Positions 52,081 through 60,687 of a stretch of DNA of 64,000 nucleotides are shown one piece after another. A model generated the notes under the pieces. That model saw nothing but the letters and a program-made list of their open reading frames with translations. It had not been told where the DNA came from and did no database searches. Numbering within the stretch: position 1 is the stretch's first letter; every line of letters starts with the position of its first letter. This DNA comes from Stigmatella erecta (lineage in GTDB: Bacteria; Myxococcota; Myxococcia; Myxococcales; Myxococcaceae): NCBI RefSeq assembly GCF_900111745.1, contig NZ_FOIJ01000007.1, positions 1 through 64,000 of the forward strand, written 5' to 3'. The translations under genes were made by a program, and so were the position numbers.

Positions 52081-53130
52081 TCACTCCTGCGCCGAGCGGC
52101 GGCGCCGGGCGCGCACCACCAGCGCCGGGCCAATCTTGCCCAGCGGCAGCACCCGCCGCACCACCCCGGTGGCGATGACCTCCTGGGGCATGCCGAAGAC
52201 CACCGCCGTCTCCTCGGACTCCGCCCAGACCTCGCCCCCGGCCTGGTGGATCTGCTTCGCCCCTTCCGCGCCGTCCGAGCCCATGCCCGTGAGCACCACC
52301 ACCAGCGCCTTGTCCCCGAGCTGCCGGGCGATGCTCGCGAAGAGCCGGTCCGCCGAGGGCGCATACCGGTCTCCGGGCACCTGCTGCGGCACGCTCAGCT
52401 CCAGCCGCCCCGAGCGCTCCTCCAGCACCATGTGCCGGCCGCCCGGGGCGATGTAGACATGGCCGGGCAGGAGCCGGTCTCCCTCGCTGGCCTCGGTGAC
52501 GTGGAAGGGCCCGATGCGATCCAGCCGCTCGGCGAACGCCCGGGTGAACTGGGCCGGCATGTGCTGGCACACGAGCACGCAGGGCGTGGGCTCCACCGCG
52601 AGCGCCTCCAGCAAGCGCTGCACCGCGGGAGGCCCTCCGGTGGAGGCCGCCACCGCCACGACGAAGGGCGGCTGCTCGTGGGTGCCCAGGGCCCGCTGGA
52701 GCGCGTCCCGCCGCGAGCCGCGCGCGAGGGCGAGCCGCGAGGCCCGGACCTTCTCCAGCAGCTCCACGCGCAGGCTCTCGAGCGCCTCGGGGGTGGCCTT
52801 CTGCGGCTTGGCGATGAAGTCGAAGGCGCCCAGCTCCAGCGCCTTGAACACGTCCGTCTGGTGGCTGTAGCTGGAGATGACGATGACCGGCGTGGGCGCC
52901 GTGCCGCGCAGCAGCCGCAGGAAGGTGTAGCCCCCCAGCCGGGGCATCTCCAGGTCCACCGTCACCACGTCCGGGTGCAGTTCCAGGACCTTGCGAAGCC
53001 CCTCTTCGCCGTGCTCCGCCTCGCCCACGACCTCCACATCCCGCGCGGAGCCCAGCAACTGGGTCAGCGTGCGCCGGTTGTGCGCCGAGTCGTCGATGAC
53101 GAGCACCCGGATGGGCGCGCGCGCGGTCAT
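52081..53130 (-). CDS. cheB: Chemotaxis protein-glutamate methylesterase
   Basis: Removes methyl groups from (or deamidates) receptors in chemosensory adaptation. The 349-residue protein has a receiver domain (DD at 13-14, phospho-acceptor Asp59 in DVVTVDLEMPRLGG) and a C-terminal methylesterase domain with the catalytic Ser in AVAASTGGPPAV, His in CQHMPAQFTRAFAERLD and Asp in VVLTGMGSDGAEG. It overlaps the cheR stop by 4 nt. An adaptation enzyme pair implies receptors exist, though none is coded in the cluster. Confidence 0.95.
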   Translation of the reverse strand: MTARAPIRVLVIDDSAHNRRTLTQLLGSARDVEVVGEAEHGEEGLRKVLELHPDVVTVDLEMPRLGGYTFLRLLRGTAPTPVIVISSYSHQTDVFKALELGAFDFIAKPQKATPEALESLRVELLEKVRASRLALARGSRRDALQRALGTHEQPPFVVAVAASTGGPPAVQRLLEALAVEPTPCVLVCQHMPAQFTRAFAERLDRIGPFHVTEASEGDRLLPGHVYIAPGGRHMVLEERSGRLELSVPQQVPGDRYAPSADRLFASIARQLGDKALVVVLTGMGSDGAEGAKQIHQAGGEVWAESEETAVVFGMPQEVIATGVVRRVLPLGKIGPALVVRARRRRSAQE

Positions 53131-54005
53131 CCGCTCCCCTTCGGCGGCAGCATGGGCCTGCGGTACGCCAGGTCCCCGCGCAGGTGCACCAGCTCGAAGT
53201 CGGCGCCCAGGTTGAGCAGGTTCTCCGAGTGGCCCAGCATCAAGTAGCCCCCCGGCACGAGCCGCTCATTGAAGATGCGCAGCAGGCGCCGGCGCGCGGG
53301 CAGATCAAAGTAGATCATCACGTTGCGGCAGAAGATGACGTCCATCCGCGGCACCAGCTGGTAGGACTCCTCGTCCAGCAGGTTCAGGTGGCCAAAGGAG
53401 ACCCAGGCGCGCACCTCGTCGCGCACCCGGACCTTGTTGCCCGCCAGCGGCTCGAAGAAGCGCGGCACCAGCTCCGGCGGCGTCGTCCGCAGCGAGGAGG
53501 GGCCGTACTCCGCGCGCCGCGCCGTGGTGAGCACGCGGCGGGAGATGTCCGTGCCATACACCTCCACGTCCCAGCCCTCGAAGCGGCGGCTGTCCCGGAG
53601 GAGCATCGCGATGGTGTAGGCCTCCTCGCCGGTGGAGCAGCCCGCGGACCAGATGCGCAGGCGCCGCATGCCGCCATTGCGCTGCTGGAGCAGCGGCAAC
53701 AGCTCCTCGGAGAAGGCGTTGAGCTGGGCCATCTCCCGGAAGAAGTACGTCTCGTGCGTGGTGAGCACCTCGACGGCCGCCTCCAGCTCCGCGCGGCGCT
53801 GCGCGTCGTAGCGCAGGTAGCGGTGGTAGGCGGAGAAGTCGGACATCCCCAGCGCCTCCAGCCTCGGCCACAAGCGCCGCTCCATGACGAACTTCATGTC
53901 GTCACGCACGAGAATGCCGCAGTGCGAGTACACGTGGTCGCGAAGCAACCGGAATTCTTCCGCGGTCATTTCAGGCCGGTCCTCGTCCTTGAAGTGTGGT
54001 GCCAC
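53127..54005 (-). CDS. cheR: Chemotaxis protein methyltransferase
   Basis: Methylates receptor glutamates with S-adenosylmethionine. The protein has 292 residues from GTG 54005 (280 from ATG 53969). The N-terminal helical domain (MTAEEFRLLRDHVYSHCGILV...) is followed by the SAM-binding domain: THETYFFREMAQL, RIWSAGCSTGEEAYTIAMLL, VYGTDISRRVL, MDVIFCRNVMIYFD and LGHSENL. No C-terminal TPR or pentapeptide-binding addition is present. It lies between the HEAT-repeat gene and cheB. Confidence 0.95.
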   Translation of the reverse strand: MAPHFKDEDRPEMTAEEFRLLRDHVYSHCGILVRDDMKFVMERRLWPRLEALGMSDFSAYHRYLRYDAQRRAELEAAVEVLTTHETYFFREMAQLNAFSEELLPLLQQRNGGMRRLRIWSAGCSTGEEAYTIAMLLRDSRRFEGWDVEVYGTDISRRVLTTARRAEYGPSSLRTTPPELVPRFFEPLAGNKVRVRDEVRAWVSFGHLNLLDEESYQLVPRMDVIFCRNVMIYFDLPARRRLLRIFNERLVPGGYLMLGHSENLLNLGADFELVHLRGDLAYRRPMLPPKGSG

Positions 54006-54021
54006 CCGAGCCCCCGTCCCC

Positions 54022-55998
54022 TCAACGCCGTGAAAGCCGGTCCACCGCGTCCGACAATGCCCGCCGGGCCAGCGTGTCCTGTTCGGTTTCGAGCGCGAAT
54101 TGCACCGCGTTCAGACACTCCCGCCCCCCCGAATCCCCCAGCACCCGCGCCGCCGCGGCCCGCACGTCCCACCCCGCGTGGCCCAGCAGCTCGATGGCCA
54201 GCGCCACCCCTTCCGCGGACACCGCTCCCGCCTGGAGCGCCGCCTTCACCACCTCCGCGTCGGCGTGGTGCGCGGCCTCTCGAAGGACATCCGGCCGGAC
54301 AATGCTGATGCGCGCCAGCGCCCGCACGGCCCGCCCTGCCAGCGCCCCATCCGGATGGCGCACCAACACCTCCAAGTCGGGCACCCGCTCGGTGGTGCCA
54401 CATTCGCCCAGCGCCTCCACGGCGGCGAGCTGTACAGCAATATCCTCGTCCTGGAGCGCCCGCTTGAGCAGCGCGCTCGCAAGCTTGTCCCCCACCCGGC
54501 CCACCGCCCGCGCCCCGGCGGCCCGCACCCGGGAGGACTCGTCCACCAGCGCGCCCCGCGCCAGCTCCAGCCCCACCGACGGGTCCACGTCCACCGCGGC
54601 ATCCAGGGCCGCGGCGCGCAGCAGCGGATCCGCGTCGCGCGCCAGCCGCCGCAGCGTGGGCAGCGCCGTCACCCCACCCGCGTGGGCGAAGGCCGCCACC
54701 GCCGCCGGTGAGGGCTTCCGCTCCATCGCCTCCTCCAGCCCCCGGAGGACGGCCTCGCGGCAGCCGCCGGAGAGCACCCCCAGCGCCCGCACCGCCGCGC
54801 CCGCCAGCGCGGGCTCATCCAGCAGCATGACCAGGGGCCGCACCGCGTCCTGGGATTGCGTGCGGCCCAGCGCCTTCACCGCCACCGCGCGCAGGTCATC
54901 CTCCGCCCACTCCAGCAGCGCGCTCAGCGCCGGCACGTACGAGGGGTCCGCCAGCTCCAGCAGCGCCTGGGCCGCGGCGGCCCGCGCCGGCAGGGACAGC
55001 TCCGCCATGCGCCCGAGCAGCTCCCGTCCCGCCTCGGAGCCCAGCCGGGACAGGGTGCGAATCGCCTCGCGCAGCAGCCGGTCCTCGCGCGCCGCCTCGG
55101 CGGCCTGGACCGCCAGCGAGGCCTCCCGCAGGGCCCCCGCGGCCACCAGCGCCCCGGCGCGCAGGGGGACCTCCTCCGCCTCGAAGGCCTTGGCCACGAA
55201 CGCCACGGCGTCCGGAATCCGCTTGAGCGCGGTGCGCACCTCGATGTCGATCTCCGCGCGCAGGGTGGCATCCACCACCCCCACCTGGATGCCGAGCGCC
55301 GCCAGGGCGGCCTCCCGCGTGGAGCGGGACTCGTGGCTCAGGCCCCGGATGATGAGCTCCGTGGCGGCCATCTGGGGGATGAGCCCCAGCACCCGGTAGG
55401 CGCTGCGCCGCAGCTGCGGCTCGGCGAGCATGGGCACCACCACCGGCAGCGGCGGGGGCCACTGAAGCTGGGCGAGCGCCTCCAGCGCGGCCAGCCGCAG
55501 CAGGGACGAGGACTCCTTGAGCAGCTGCTCCACGGCCCGGGCCCCGGGCTCGGAGCCCACATGGCCCAGCGCCTCCACCGCGGAGACGCGGACGTTGAGG
55601 TCCGGGTCCGCCAGCACGCCCACCAGCGCGCCCTCGGCGCCCCGGCGCCCGAGCTGGCCCAGGATGTCCGCGGCGAACTTGCGCTGGTCCGGATCCGCAT
55701 GGGACAGCAGCTGGATCAACGGCGCCACCGAGGCATCGCCCAGCCCCACCAGCGCCTCGGCCGCGGCGTTGCGCGCGCCCGTCTCGCCCCGCTCTCCCAG
55801 CACGGCCACCAGCCGCGTGGCGGCCTCGCTGGCCCCCGGCAGCCGCCGGAGCCCTTCCGCGGCGGCGCGGCGGACGCGCCAGCTCTCGTCATGCAGGTGG
55901 GTGACGAGCGCCTCCAGCGCCCCCTTGTTCAAGGGGTCCAACGCCAGCACCGCCTGGTAGCGCGCTTCCTCTTCCTGCAGGGCGTGGGCGTCGGTCAC
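54022..55998 (-). CDS. HEAT-repeat protein in the chemosensory cluster
   Basis: A 658-residue all-helical protein built of about twenty HEAT/PBS-lyase repeats of some 30 residues (for example DESWRVRRAAAEGLRRLPGA, DPDLNVRVSAVEALGHVGSE, DEDIAVQLAAVEALGECGTT). No enzymatic domain, signal or membrane helix is seen. Start GTG 55998 overlaps the cheW stop (GTGA), so it is translationally coupled to the array proteins. HEAT proteins are scaffolds; one inference is that it anchors or tunes the signalling array. Another is a phycobilin-lyase-like role, but no chromophore protein is nearby. M. xanthus has a HEAT gene in at least one Che cluster (from memory). Confidence 0.85.
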   Translation of the reverse strand: MTDAHALQEEEARYQAVLALDPLNKGALEALVTHLHDESWRVRRAAAEGLRRLPGASEAATRLVAVLGERGETGARNAAAEALVGLGDASVAPLIQLLSHADPDQRKFAADILGQLGRRGAEGALVGVLADPDLNVRVSAVEALGHVGSEPGARAVEQLLKESSSLLRLAALEALAQLQWPPPLPVVVPMLAEPQLRRSAYRVLGLIPQMAATELIIRGLSHESRSTREAALAALGIQVGVVDATLRAEIDIEVRTALKRIPDAVAFVAKAFEAEEVPLRAGALVAAGALREASLAVQAAEAAREDRLLREAIRTLSRLGSEAGRELLGRMAELSLPARAAAAQALLELADPSYVPALSALLEWAEDDLRAVAVKALGRTQSQDAVRPLVMLLDEPALAGAAVRALGVLSGGCREAVLRGLEEAMERKPSPAAVAAFAHAGGVTALPTLRRLARDADPLLRAAALDAAVDVDPSVGLELARGALVDESSRVRAAGARAVGRVGDKLASALLKRALQDEDIAVQLAAVEALGECGTTERVPDLEVLVRHPDGALAGRAVRALARISIVRPDVLREAAHHADAEVVKAALQAGAVSAEGVALAIELLGHAGWDVRAAAARVLGDSGGRECLNAVQFALETEQDTLARRALSDAVDRLSRR

Positions 55999-56513
55999 GC
56001 GCTTCCCCCGGGCCTCGGCGCCTCGCGCCCGGCCTCCCAGCGCAGCAGGGCCTTGATGTCCAAGAGCAACCGGGCGCGCTCCGGAGGGCCGCACACCCCC
56101 ACCACGAAGGGCGCCCGGCCCGGCGAGAGCAGCGCGGGCGCCGGTTTGATGTCACTGCGGCGCACCCGCATCACCTCCGTCACGCGATCCACCCTCAACG
56201 CCAGCCGCCGCTTTCCCAGCAGGCAGACCAGCAGCCGCGTCCGCTCGGACACCGCCGCTGGCGGCAGGCCCAGCCGCTGCCGCAGATCCACCACCGGCAA
56301 CAGCACGCCGCGCACGTGCAGCATGCCCTCCACGAACGCGGGCGCGTGCGGCACGGTGAGCACCCGCTGGGGTGGGAGAATCTCCTCCACCCGCATGATG
56401 TCGATGGCGTACTCCTCGTTGCCCGCCCGGAAGGCGCACAGCTGCACGAGGGGGTCCCGGCCGGGGGCGCCTTCCAGGGGCCGCAGGACGGACAGGTTCA
56501 CGGGTTCCCTCAT
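55995..56513 (-). CDS. cheW: CheW coupling protein (second)
   Basis: A 172-residue CheW-domain protein linking receptors to CheA. It has LCAFRAGNEEYAIDIMRVEEILPPQRVLTVPHAPAFVEGMLHVRGVLLPVVDLRQRLG, the standard start of the two-barrel fold. The C-terminal strand region reads VVGVCGPPERARLLLDIKALL. It begins at ATG 56513, overlapping the other cheW by 4 nt, and is coupled to the HEAT gene at its end. Confidence 0.93.
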   Translation of the reverse strand: MREPVNLSVLRPLEGAPGRDPLVQLCAFRAGNEEYAIDIMRVEEILPPQRVLTVPHAPAFVEGMLHVRGVLLPVVDLRQRLGLPPAAVSERTRLLVCLLGKRRLALRVDRVTEVMRVRRSDIKPAPALLSPGRAPFVVGVCGPPERARLLLDIKALLRWEAGREAPRPGGSA

Positions 56514-57070
56514 GCGAGGGCCTGCTGGACATCCAGGAGGATGAAGAGCTGGGAGTTGCGCCGCCCGATGCCCACCACGCAGTCACGCTCGTTGCCCTTG
56601 CCCGGCAGGGGGGGCTCCAGCATGGAAGGTTTCAAGCGCACCACGTCCCTCACGGAATCCACCCATATCCCTGCGGGGCCCTCCTCGGTCCGGGCCACCA
56701 CGATGCGTGCCGCGCGGGGGGGCGGCGCTGCGTCCGGACCCGCCACTTTCGGAGGCTTGTCCGTCAACTTCAACCGAAGCTTGATGTCGTACACGGGGAT
56801 GACGTCCCCGCGCAGGTTCATCACCCCCAGCAAGGAGGGCTCGGCCCGGGGAATCTCCGTCAAGGGCGGCACCTTGCCAATCTCCTGCACGGAGCGGATG
56901 GGGACGGCGTAGCACTCCCCCTCCAGCAGGAAGGCGAGGTACTCCTCGGGGACTTCCTCGGGCAAGGGCGCCGGAGCCTCGTCGCTGCCAGCGGCGAACT
57001 CCAGCAAGCCTCCGACGTCCTCGTCCGGGCGGTAGAAGAACTCATCGAGCAGTTCGGAGAAGCGAGACAC
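56510..57070 (-). CDS. cheW: CheW coupling protein (first)
   Basis: A 186-residue CheW-domain protein with a 45-residue acidic, Pro-rich N-terminal extension (SELLDEFFYRPDEDVGGLLEFAAG). The CheW fold is visible as YLAFLLEGECYAVPIRSVQEIGKVPPLTEIPRAEPSLLGVMNLRGDVIPVYDIKLRL and ends VVGIGRRNSQLFILLDVQQAL. The start is GTG 57070. Having two dissimilar CheW proteins suggests distinct positions in the array. It lies 36 nt after cheA. Confidence 0.92.
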   Translation of the reverse strand: MSRFSELLDEFFYRPDEDVGGLLEFAAGSDEAPAPLPEEVPEEYLAFLLEGECYAVPIRSVQEIGKVPPLTEIPRAEPSLLGVMNLRGDVIPVYDIKLRLKLTDKPPKVAGPDAAPPPRAARIVVARTEEGPAGIWVDSVRDVVRLKPSMLEPPLPGKGNERDCVVGIGRRNSQLFILLDVQQALA

Positions 57071-57106
57071 GCGGCCCGGAGAATAGCAGCCCTGGCGGCC
57101 CCCGCG

Positions 57107-59305
57107 TCACGCCCAGCGTCGCTCCGGGTTCATTCCCTCCTCCAGGAGGGCGGCCACATCCAGCACCAGGACCGTCCGGCGGTTGCCCAGGTCCGTGGCC
57201 CCCGAGATGCCCCGGATCGACTGGAGCCGCCCGCCCAGGGGCTTGGTGACGATGTCCTGCTGGCCGGACAGCTCGTCCACGGCGATGCCCAGCCGCTGCT
57301 GCGCCAGCCCCACCACCACCACGAAGTGCCGGCCCACGGGGCGCTCGGGCAAGGAGAACATCCGCGCCAGCCGGACGAAGGGCAGCGTCTGCCCGCGCAA
57401 GTCCAGCACCTCCCGGCGCTCCACCGTGCGGATGTCCTGGGGCTGGACGGAGAGGATCTCCAGCACGCTGTTGATGGGCACCGCGTAGGTACGCCCGCTC
57501 ACCCCCACCACCAGCGCCCGGATGATGGCGAGCGTCAGGGGCAGCGTGAGCTGGAAGGCCGAGCCCCGGCCCCGCTCGCTCCACACGTCGATGAGGCCCG
57601 AGAGGTTGCCCAGGTTGTTCTTCACCACATCCAGCCCCACGCCCCGGCCGGACAGCTCGGAGACGCTCCGGGCGGTGGAGAAGCCTGGCAGGAAGATGAG
57701 GTTGAGCATCTCGCGCCGGCTCATCTCCGCCGCCTGGGCGTCGGTGATGAGGCCCCGCTGCAGGGCCACCTCGCGCACGCGGTACTCGTCGATGCCGGCC
57801 CCATCGTCGCTCACCTGGATGATGACGTGGTTGCCCTTCTGCTCGGCCCGCAGCGACACCGAGGCCCGCCGGGGCTTGCCCGCGGCCACCCGCGCCTCGG
57901 GCTTCTCCACGCCATGGTCGATGGCGTTGTGGATGATGTGCATCAGCGGATCGCTCAGCTCCTCGACGATGAGCTTGTCGAGCTCCACCTCGCCGCCGCT
58001 GCTGACGAAGTCCAGCTCCTTGCCCGCCTCGCGCGCGATGCGCCGCACCAGGCGCGCCAGCTTGTCGAACACCTGGCCCACGGGCACCATGCGCGCCTCG
58101 AGCAGCCCGTTCTGGAGCGAGTCCAGCTTGCGCTCGAGCTGCCGCGCCTCCCGCGCCAGCTCCTGGCCCCACCCCTTGGCGGGCGGGTGGGCGCCGTCCT
58201 GCCGGGCCCCCTCCGCGATGCGCTGCAGGTTGGCCTTGATGAGCAGCAGCTCGCCCACCGTGTTCATCAGCCCATCCAACCGGCGGATGTCCACCCGCAC
58301 CGTCTGCGTGAGCGAGCGCAAGGACATGTCCGAGTCCATGCGGGGCCCCGCGGCGGAGGCCTCGGTCCCACTCGCCGCGGAGAGCACCGGCACGGGCGAG
58401 ACCGGCCCGGCGGGCGCGGAAGGCCCCCCCGCCGGGGAGCTCCGGGCCGCCTTGCCCTTCCGGGAGCCCGGGCGGCGCGAGGGGGGCGCCGGGGGCGGCC
58501 CGGCGGGCGCAGGCGGGGCGGGCGCCACCGGAGGGGGCGGCGCGGCGGAGGCCGGCGCGTGCACCGGGAGCCGGAAGAGCTGCGCGGGGGTGCCCTCCAG
58601 GGCCGAGGCCAGCTCCGTTTCGGGCACCTTGGCGCCGAAGATGAGATCGAACGCGATGCCGCTCGCGCTGCTGGGCTGCGCGGAGGGCAGCGTGCTGATG
58701 ATTTCGCCCTGGGGCTTGAGGCGCAGGTTGAGCTCGGACAGCCCCTTGTCGAAGTCGGACAGGTCGAAGTCCGCCCGCACCCGCCACAGGGTGACGCCCC
58801 GCCGGACGTTCTCCCGGAGGCGGTGCTCCTCGTACTCCGTGAAGACCGCGCGGATCTGCGGATCCAGCTCCAGCCAGTCGAGCGGATCGCCCTCGCCCAC
58901 CGCCGCGGGGGTGCCCAGCCGGGTGAACCGCTCGGCGAGCGCCTCCGAGCGGGCCGCCAGCGCCGGGGAGAGGTCCCCCCGGGAGACCTCCGTGAGCAGC
59001 GCCTGGAAGACGTCCAGCGATTCGATCAGCGCATCCAGGATGAGGCCATCCAGAGCCATCTTGCCCAGGCGCAGCCGGTCCAGCAGGTCCTCCGTGCCGT
59101 GCGCCAGCCGGGCGATGCGCTCCTGGCTGAACAGGCCCGCGAGCCCCTTGAGCGAGTGCGCCGCGCGGAAGATGCCGTTGATGAGCTCCGGGTCCGGCTC
59201 CTGGCCACGCTGCTCATCCAGCGTGAGCAAGTCCTTGCCCAGCGTGTCGAGGATCTCCGTCGCCTCGGCGACGAACTCCGCCAGCGCTTTGCCTCCCGGA
59301 TTCAC
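57107..59305 (-). CDS. cheA: Chemotaxis histidine kinase CheA
   Basis: A 732-residue kinase that phosphorylates CheY and CheB. Parts in order: P1 HPt domain with phospho-acceptor His50 in FRAAHSLKG; a ferredoxin-like P2 region (about 155-240, LWRVRADFDLSDFDKGLSELN); a Pro/Ala-rich linker (about 255-325); P3 dimerisation helices; P4 ATPase with N-box HIIHNAIDHGVEKPEAR, G1 VSDDGAGID, F box LPGFSTARSVSELSGRGVGLDVVK; and the P5 CheW-like domain from about 570. No receiver domain is fused. Start GTG 59305, 19 nt after the CheY-like gene. Confidence 0.95.
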   Translation of the reverse strand: MNPGGKALAEFVAEATEILDTLGKDLLTLDEQRGQEPDPELINGIFRAAHSLKGLAGLFSQERIARLAHGTEDLLDRLRLGKMALDGLILDALIESLDVFQALLTEVSRGDLSPALAARSEALAERFTRLGTPAAVGEGDPLDWLELDPQIRAVFTEYEEHRLRENVRRGVTLWRVRADFDLSDFDKGLSELNLRLKPQGEIISTLPSAQPSSASGIAFDLIFGAKVPETELASALEGTPAQLFRLPVHAPASAAPPPPVAPAPPAPAGPPPAPPSRRPGSRKGKAARSSPAGGPSAPAGPVSPVPVLSAASGTEASAAGPRMDSDMSLRSLTQTVRVDIRRLDGLMNTVGELLLIKANLQRIAEGARQDGAHPPAKGWGQELAREARQLERKLDSLQNGLLEARMVPVGQVFDKLARLVRRIAREAGKELDFVSSGGEVELDKLIVEELSDPLMHIIHNAIDHGVEKPEARVAAGKPRRASVSLRAEQKGNHVIIQVSDDGAGIDEYRVREVALQRGLITDAQAAEMSRREMLNLIFLPGFSTARSVSELSGRGVGLDVVKNNLGNLSGLIDVWSERGRGSAFQLTLPLTLAIIRALVVGVSGRTYAVPINSVLEILSVQPQDIRTVERREVLDLRGQTLPFVRLARMFSLPERPVGRHFVVVVGLAQQRLGIAVDELSGQQDIVTKPLGGRLQSIRGISGATDLGNRRTVLVLDVAALLEEGMNPERRWA

Positions 59306-59324
59306 GGCGGCGGCGATTCCTGGC

Positions 59325-59699
59325 TCATGCCAGCTTCAGGTACTGCCGCAGGAGCCGCTCCAGGCTCGCGGGCTGGAAGGGCTTCACCAGGTACTCCACC
59401 GCCCCGAGCTTCATGCCCCGCTCCCGGTCCTGCTCACGCCCCTCGGTGGTGATGATGAACAGCGGCGTGTCGCAGTGCACGGGGGACTTCTTGACGAAGT
59501 GGATCAGCTCCAGCCCGTTGATATCGGGCATGTTGATGTCGGTGATGATGAGATCGAAGCGGTGGCGCGGCAGCACCCGGAGCGCCTCGAAGCCGCTGGC
59601 GGTGGTGATGGCTTCCACGCCGGAAATGGACTCCACGGCCGACGCGATGAACTCACGCGATGACTTGGAATCCTCAACGATCAGGACCTTGAATCCCAT
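59325..59699 (-). CDS. CheY-like single-domain response regulator
   Basis: A 124-residue receiver domain: MGFKVLIVEDSKSSREFI, phospho-acceptor Asp54 in IITDINMPDINGLEL, Thr in FIITTEG and Lys in YLVKPFQPASL. All key residues are intact. It is the first gene of the chemosensory operon, directly before cheA, with a ribosome site GAGG 9 nt upstream of the ATG. A second CheY-like gene lies at the operon end, so signal output may be split or one may act as a phosphate sink. Confidence 0.94.
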   Translation of the reverse strand: MGFKVLIVEDSKSSREFIASAVESISGVEAITTASGFEALRVLPRHRFDLIITDINMPDINGLELIHFVKKSPVHCDTPLFIITTEGREQDRERGMKLGAVEYLVKPFQPASLERLLRQYLKLA

Positions 59700-59721
59700 A
59701 GCGCGCGCCTCGCTCCGGGCA

Positions 59722-59730
59722 ATGCTAGCA
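59722..59730 (-). promoter_or_regulatory. Possible extended -10 promoter of the chemosensory operon
   Basis: TGC TAGCAT on the minus strand (TGn at 59728-59730, -10 at 59722-59727) lies in the 71-nt gap before the first che gene. A start near 59715 would give a 16-nt leader. No good -35 is seen, as often with extended -10 promoters. Confidence 0.4.
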
Positions 59731-59770
59731 GAAGCGCGGCGGGCCGGTGAGCCCTCAGACGGCGGATCCT

Positions 59771-60262
59771 TCAGGATTTGCGGGGGGTGGCCACCAGCTT
59801 CGCCAGCGCCTTGTCCGCCAGGACCGCAACGTTCTTCCCCTTGAAGCCCGGCAGGAAGTGCTCCCGGAGGGCGGCGGCCTGGGCGGCCTCGTCTACCCGG
59901 TCCCCGCCCGGAATCTCCAGGGCCACCGACTCCACCTTGGCCTTGGTCAGCACCCGGGCGGCATCGGCCAGGGCGTCCGCCAAGGAACCGGCATCCAGGG
60001 TCCTCCGCCGGCCGAGCCCCACCGCGAAGATGCGGGGAAACGGCATCCGCCCATCCGACGGCAAGAGCAGCCAGTCGGCCTTGGCGCCCTGGAAGAAGCC
60101 CTGCTGGAGCACCCGCGACAGGGCCCCGCACAGGCGCCAGTCCACGTAGCCCGCGGTGCCGCTCAGCGGCCGGTCATCCTCGGCCACGAAGAGGCACAGG
60201 GCATCCACCCCGGCCAGGGAATCCAGGCCGTCGAGGCCAATGTCATGGGCGGAGACGCTCAC
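59771..60262 (-). CDS. Stand-alone M17 leucyl aminopeptidase N-terminal-like domain
   Basis: A 163-residue protein resembling only the N-terminal (macro-like) domain of M17 aminopeptidases: VDALCLFVAEDDRPLSG, YVDWRLCGALSRVLQQGFFQGAKADWLLLPSDGRMPFPRIFAVGLGRRRTLD. The metal-binding catalytic domain is entirely absent, so it is not a peptidase. GTG 60262 overlaps the nusB stop (GTGA). The stop is 71 nt before the che operon. Role unknown; it may bind a nucleotide-like ligand or partner protein. Confidence 0.75.
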   Translation of the reverse strand: MSVSAHDIGLDGLDSLAGVDALCLFVAEDDRPLSGTAGYVDWRLCGALSRVLQQGFFQGAKADWLLLPSDGRMPFPRIFAVGLGRRRTLDAGSLADALADAARVLTKAKVESVALEIPGGDRVDEAAQAAALREHFLPGFKGKNVAVLADKALAKLVATPRKS

Positions 60263-60684
60263 GGCTTTCCAAGGGCCACGGCCACGCGGTCGAGAAGGCC
60301 GTTGACGAAGGCGCTGGACTCCTCGGTGCCGAAGTTCTTGCCCAGCTCCACCGCCTCGTTGATGGAGACCTTCTTGGGGATGTCCGGGCGGTACTTCAGC
60401 TCGAAGACGCCCAGGCGCAGCACGTTGCGGTCGATCCGCGACATGCGGTCGATCCGCCAGTTGTGGCTGTGCTTCTCGATGAGCTGATCCACCTCGTCCC
60501 GGTGCTTCTGCACGCCGTCGACGAGCTCCTGGGCGAAGCGCACGGCCTCGGGATCGGGCTTGCCCTCCTCGGTGGAGGCCGCCCACGCGGACGAGAGCGC
60601 CTCGAACACGGAGGTGCCCGGCGTCATCTCCAGCTGGTAGAGCGCCTGGAGCGCCCGCTCACGCCCCGTTCTGCGAGCACCCAT
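60259..60684 (-). CDS. nusB: Transcription antitermination factor NusB
   Basis: RNA-binding protein that, with NusE (S10), binds boxA and promotes rRNA transcription elongation. The 141-residue all-helical protein begins MGARRTGRERALQALYQLEM and has FAQELVDGVQKHRDEVDQLI, RMSRIDRNVLRLGVFELKY and VSINEAVELGKNFGTEESSAFVNGLLD. The start ATG 60684 is 3 nt after ribH, the usual ribH-nusB pairing. Confidence 0.97.
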   Translation of the reverse strand: MGARRTGRERALQALYQLEMTPGTSVFEALSSAWAASTEEGKPDPEAVRFAQELVDGVQKHRDEVDQLIEKHSHNWRIDRMSRIDRNVLRLGVFELKYRPDIPKKVSINEAVELGKNFGTEESSAFVNGLLDRVAVALGKP

Positions 60685-60687
60685 CGG

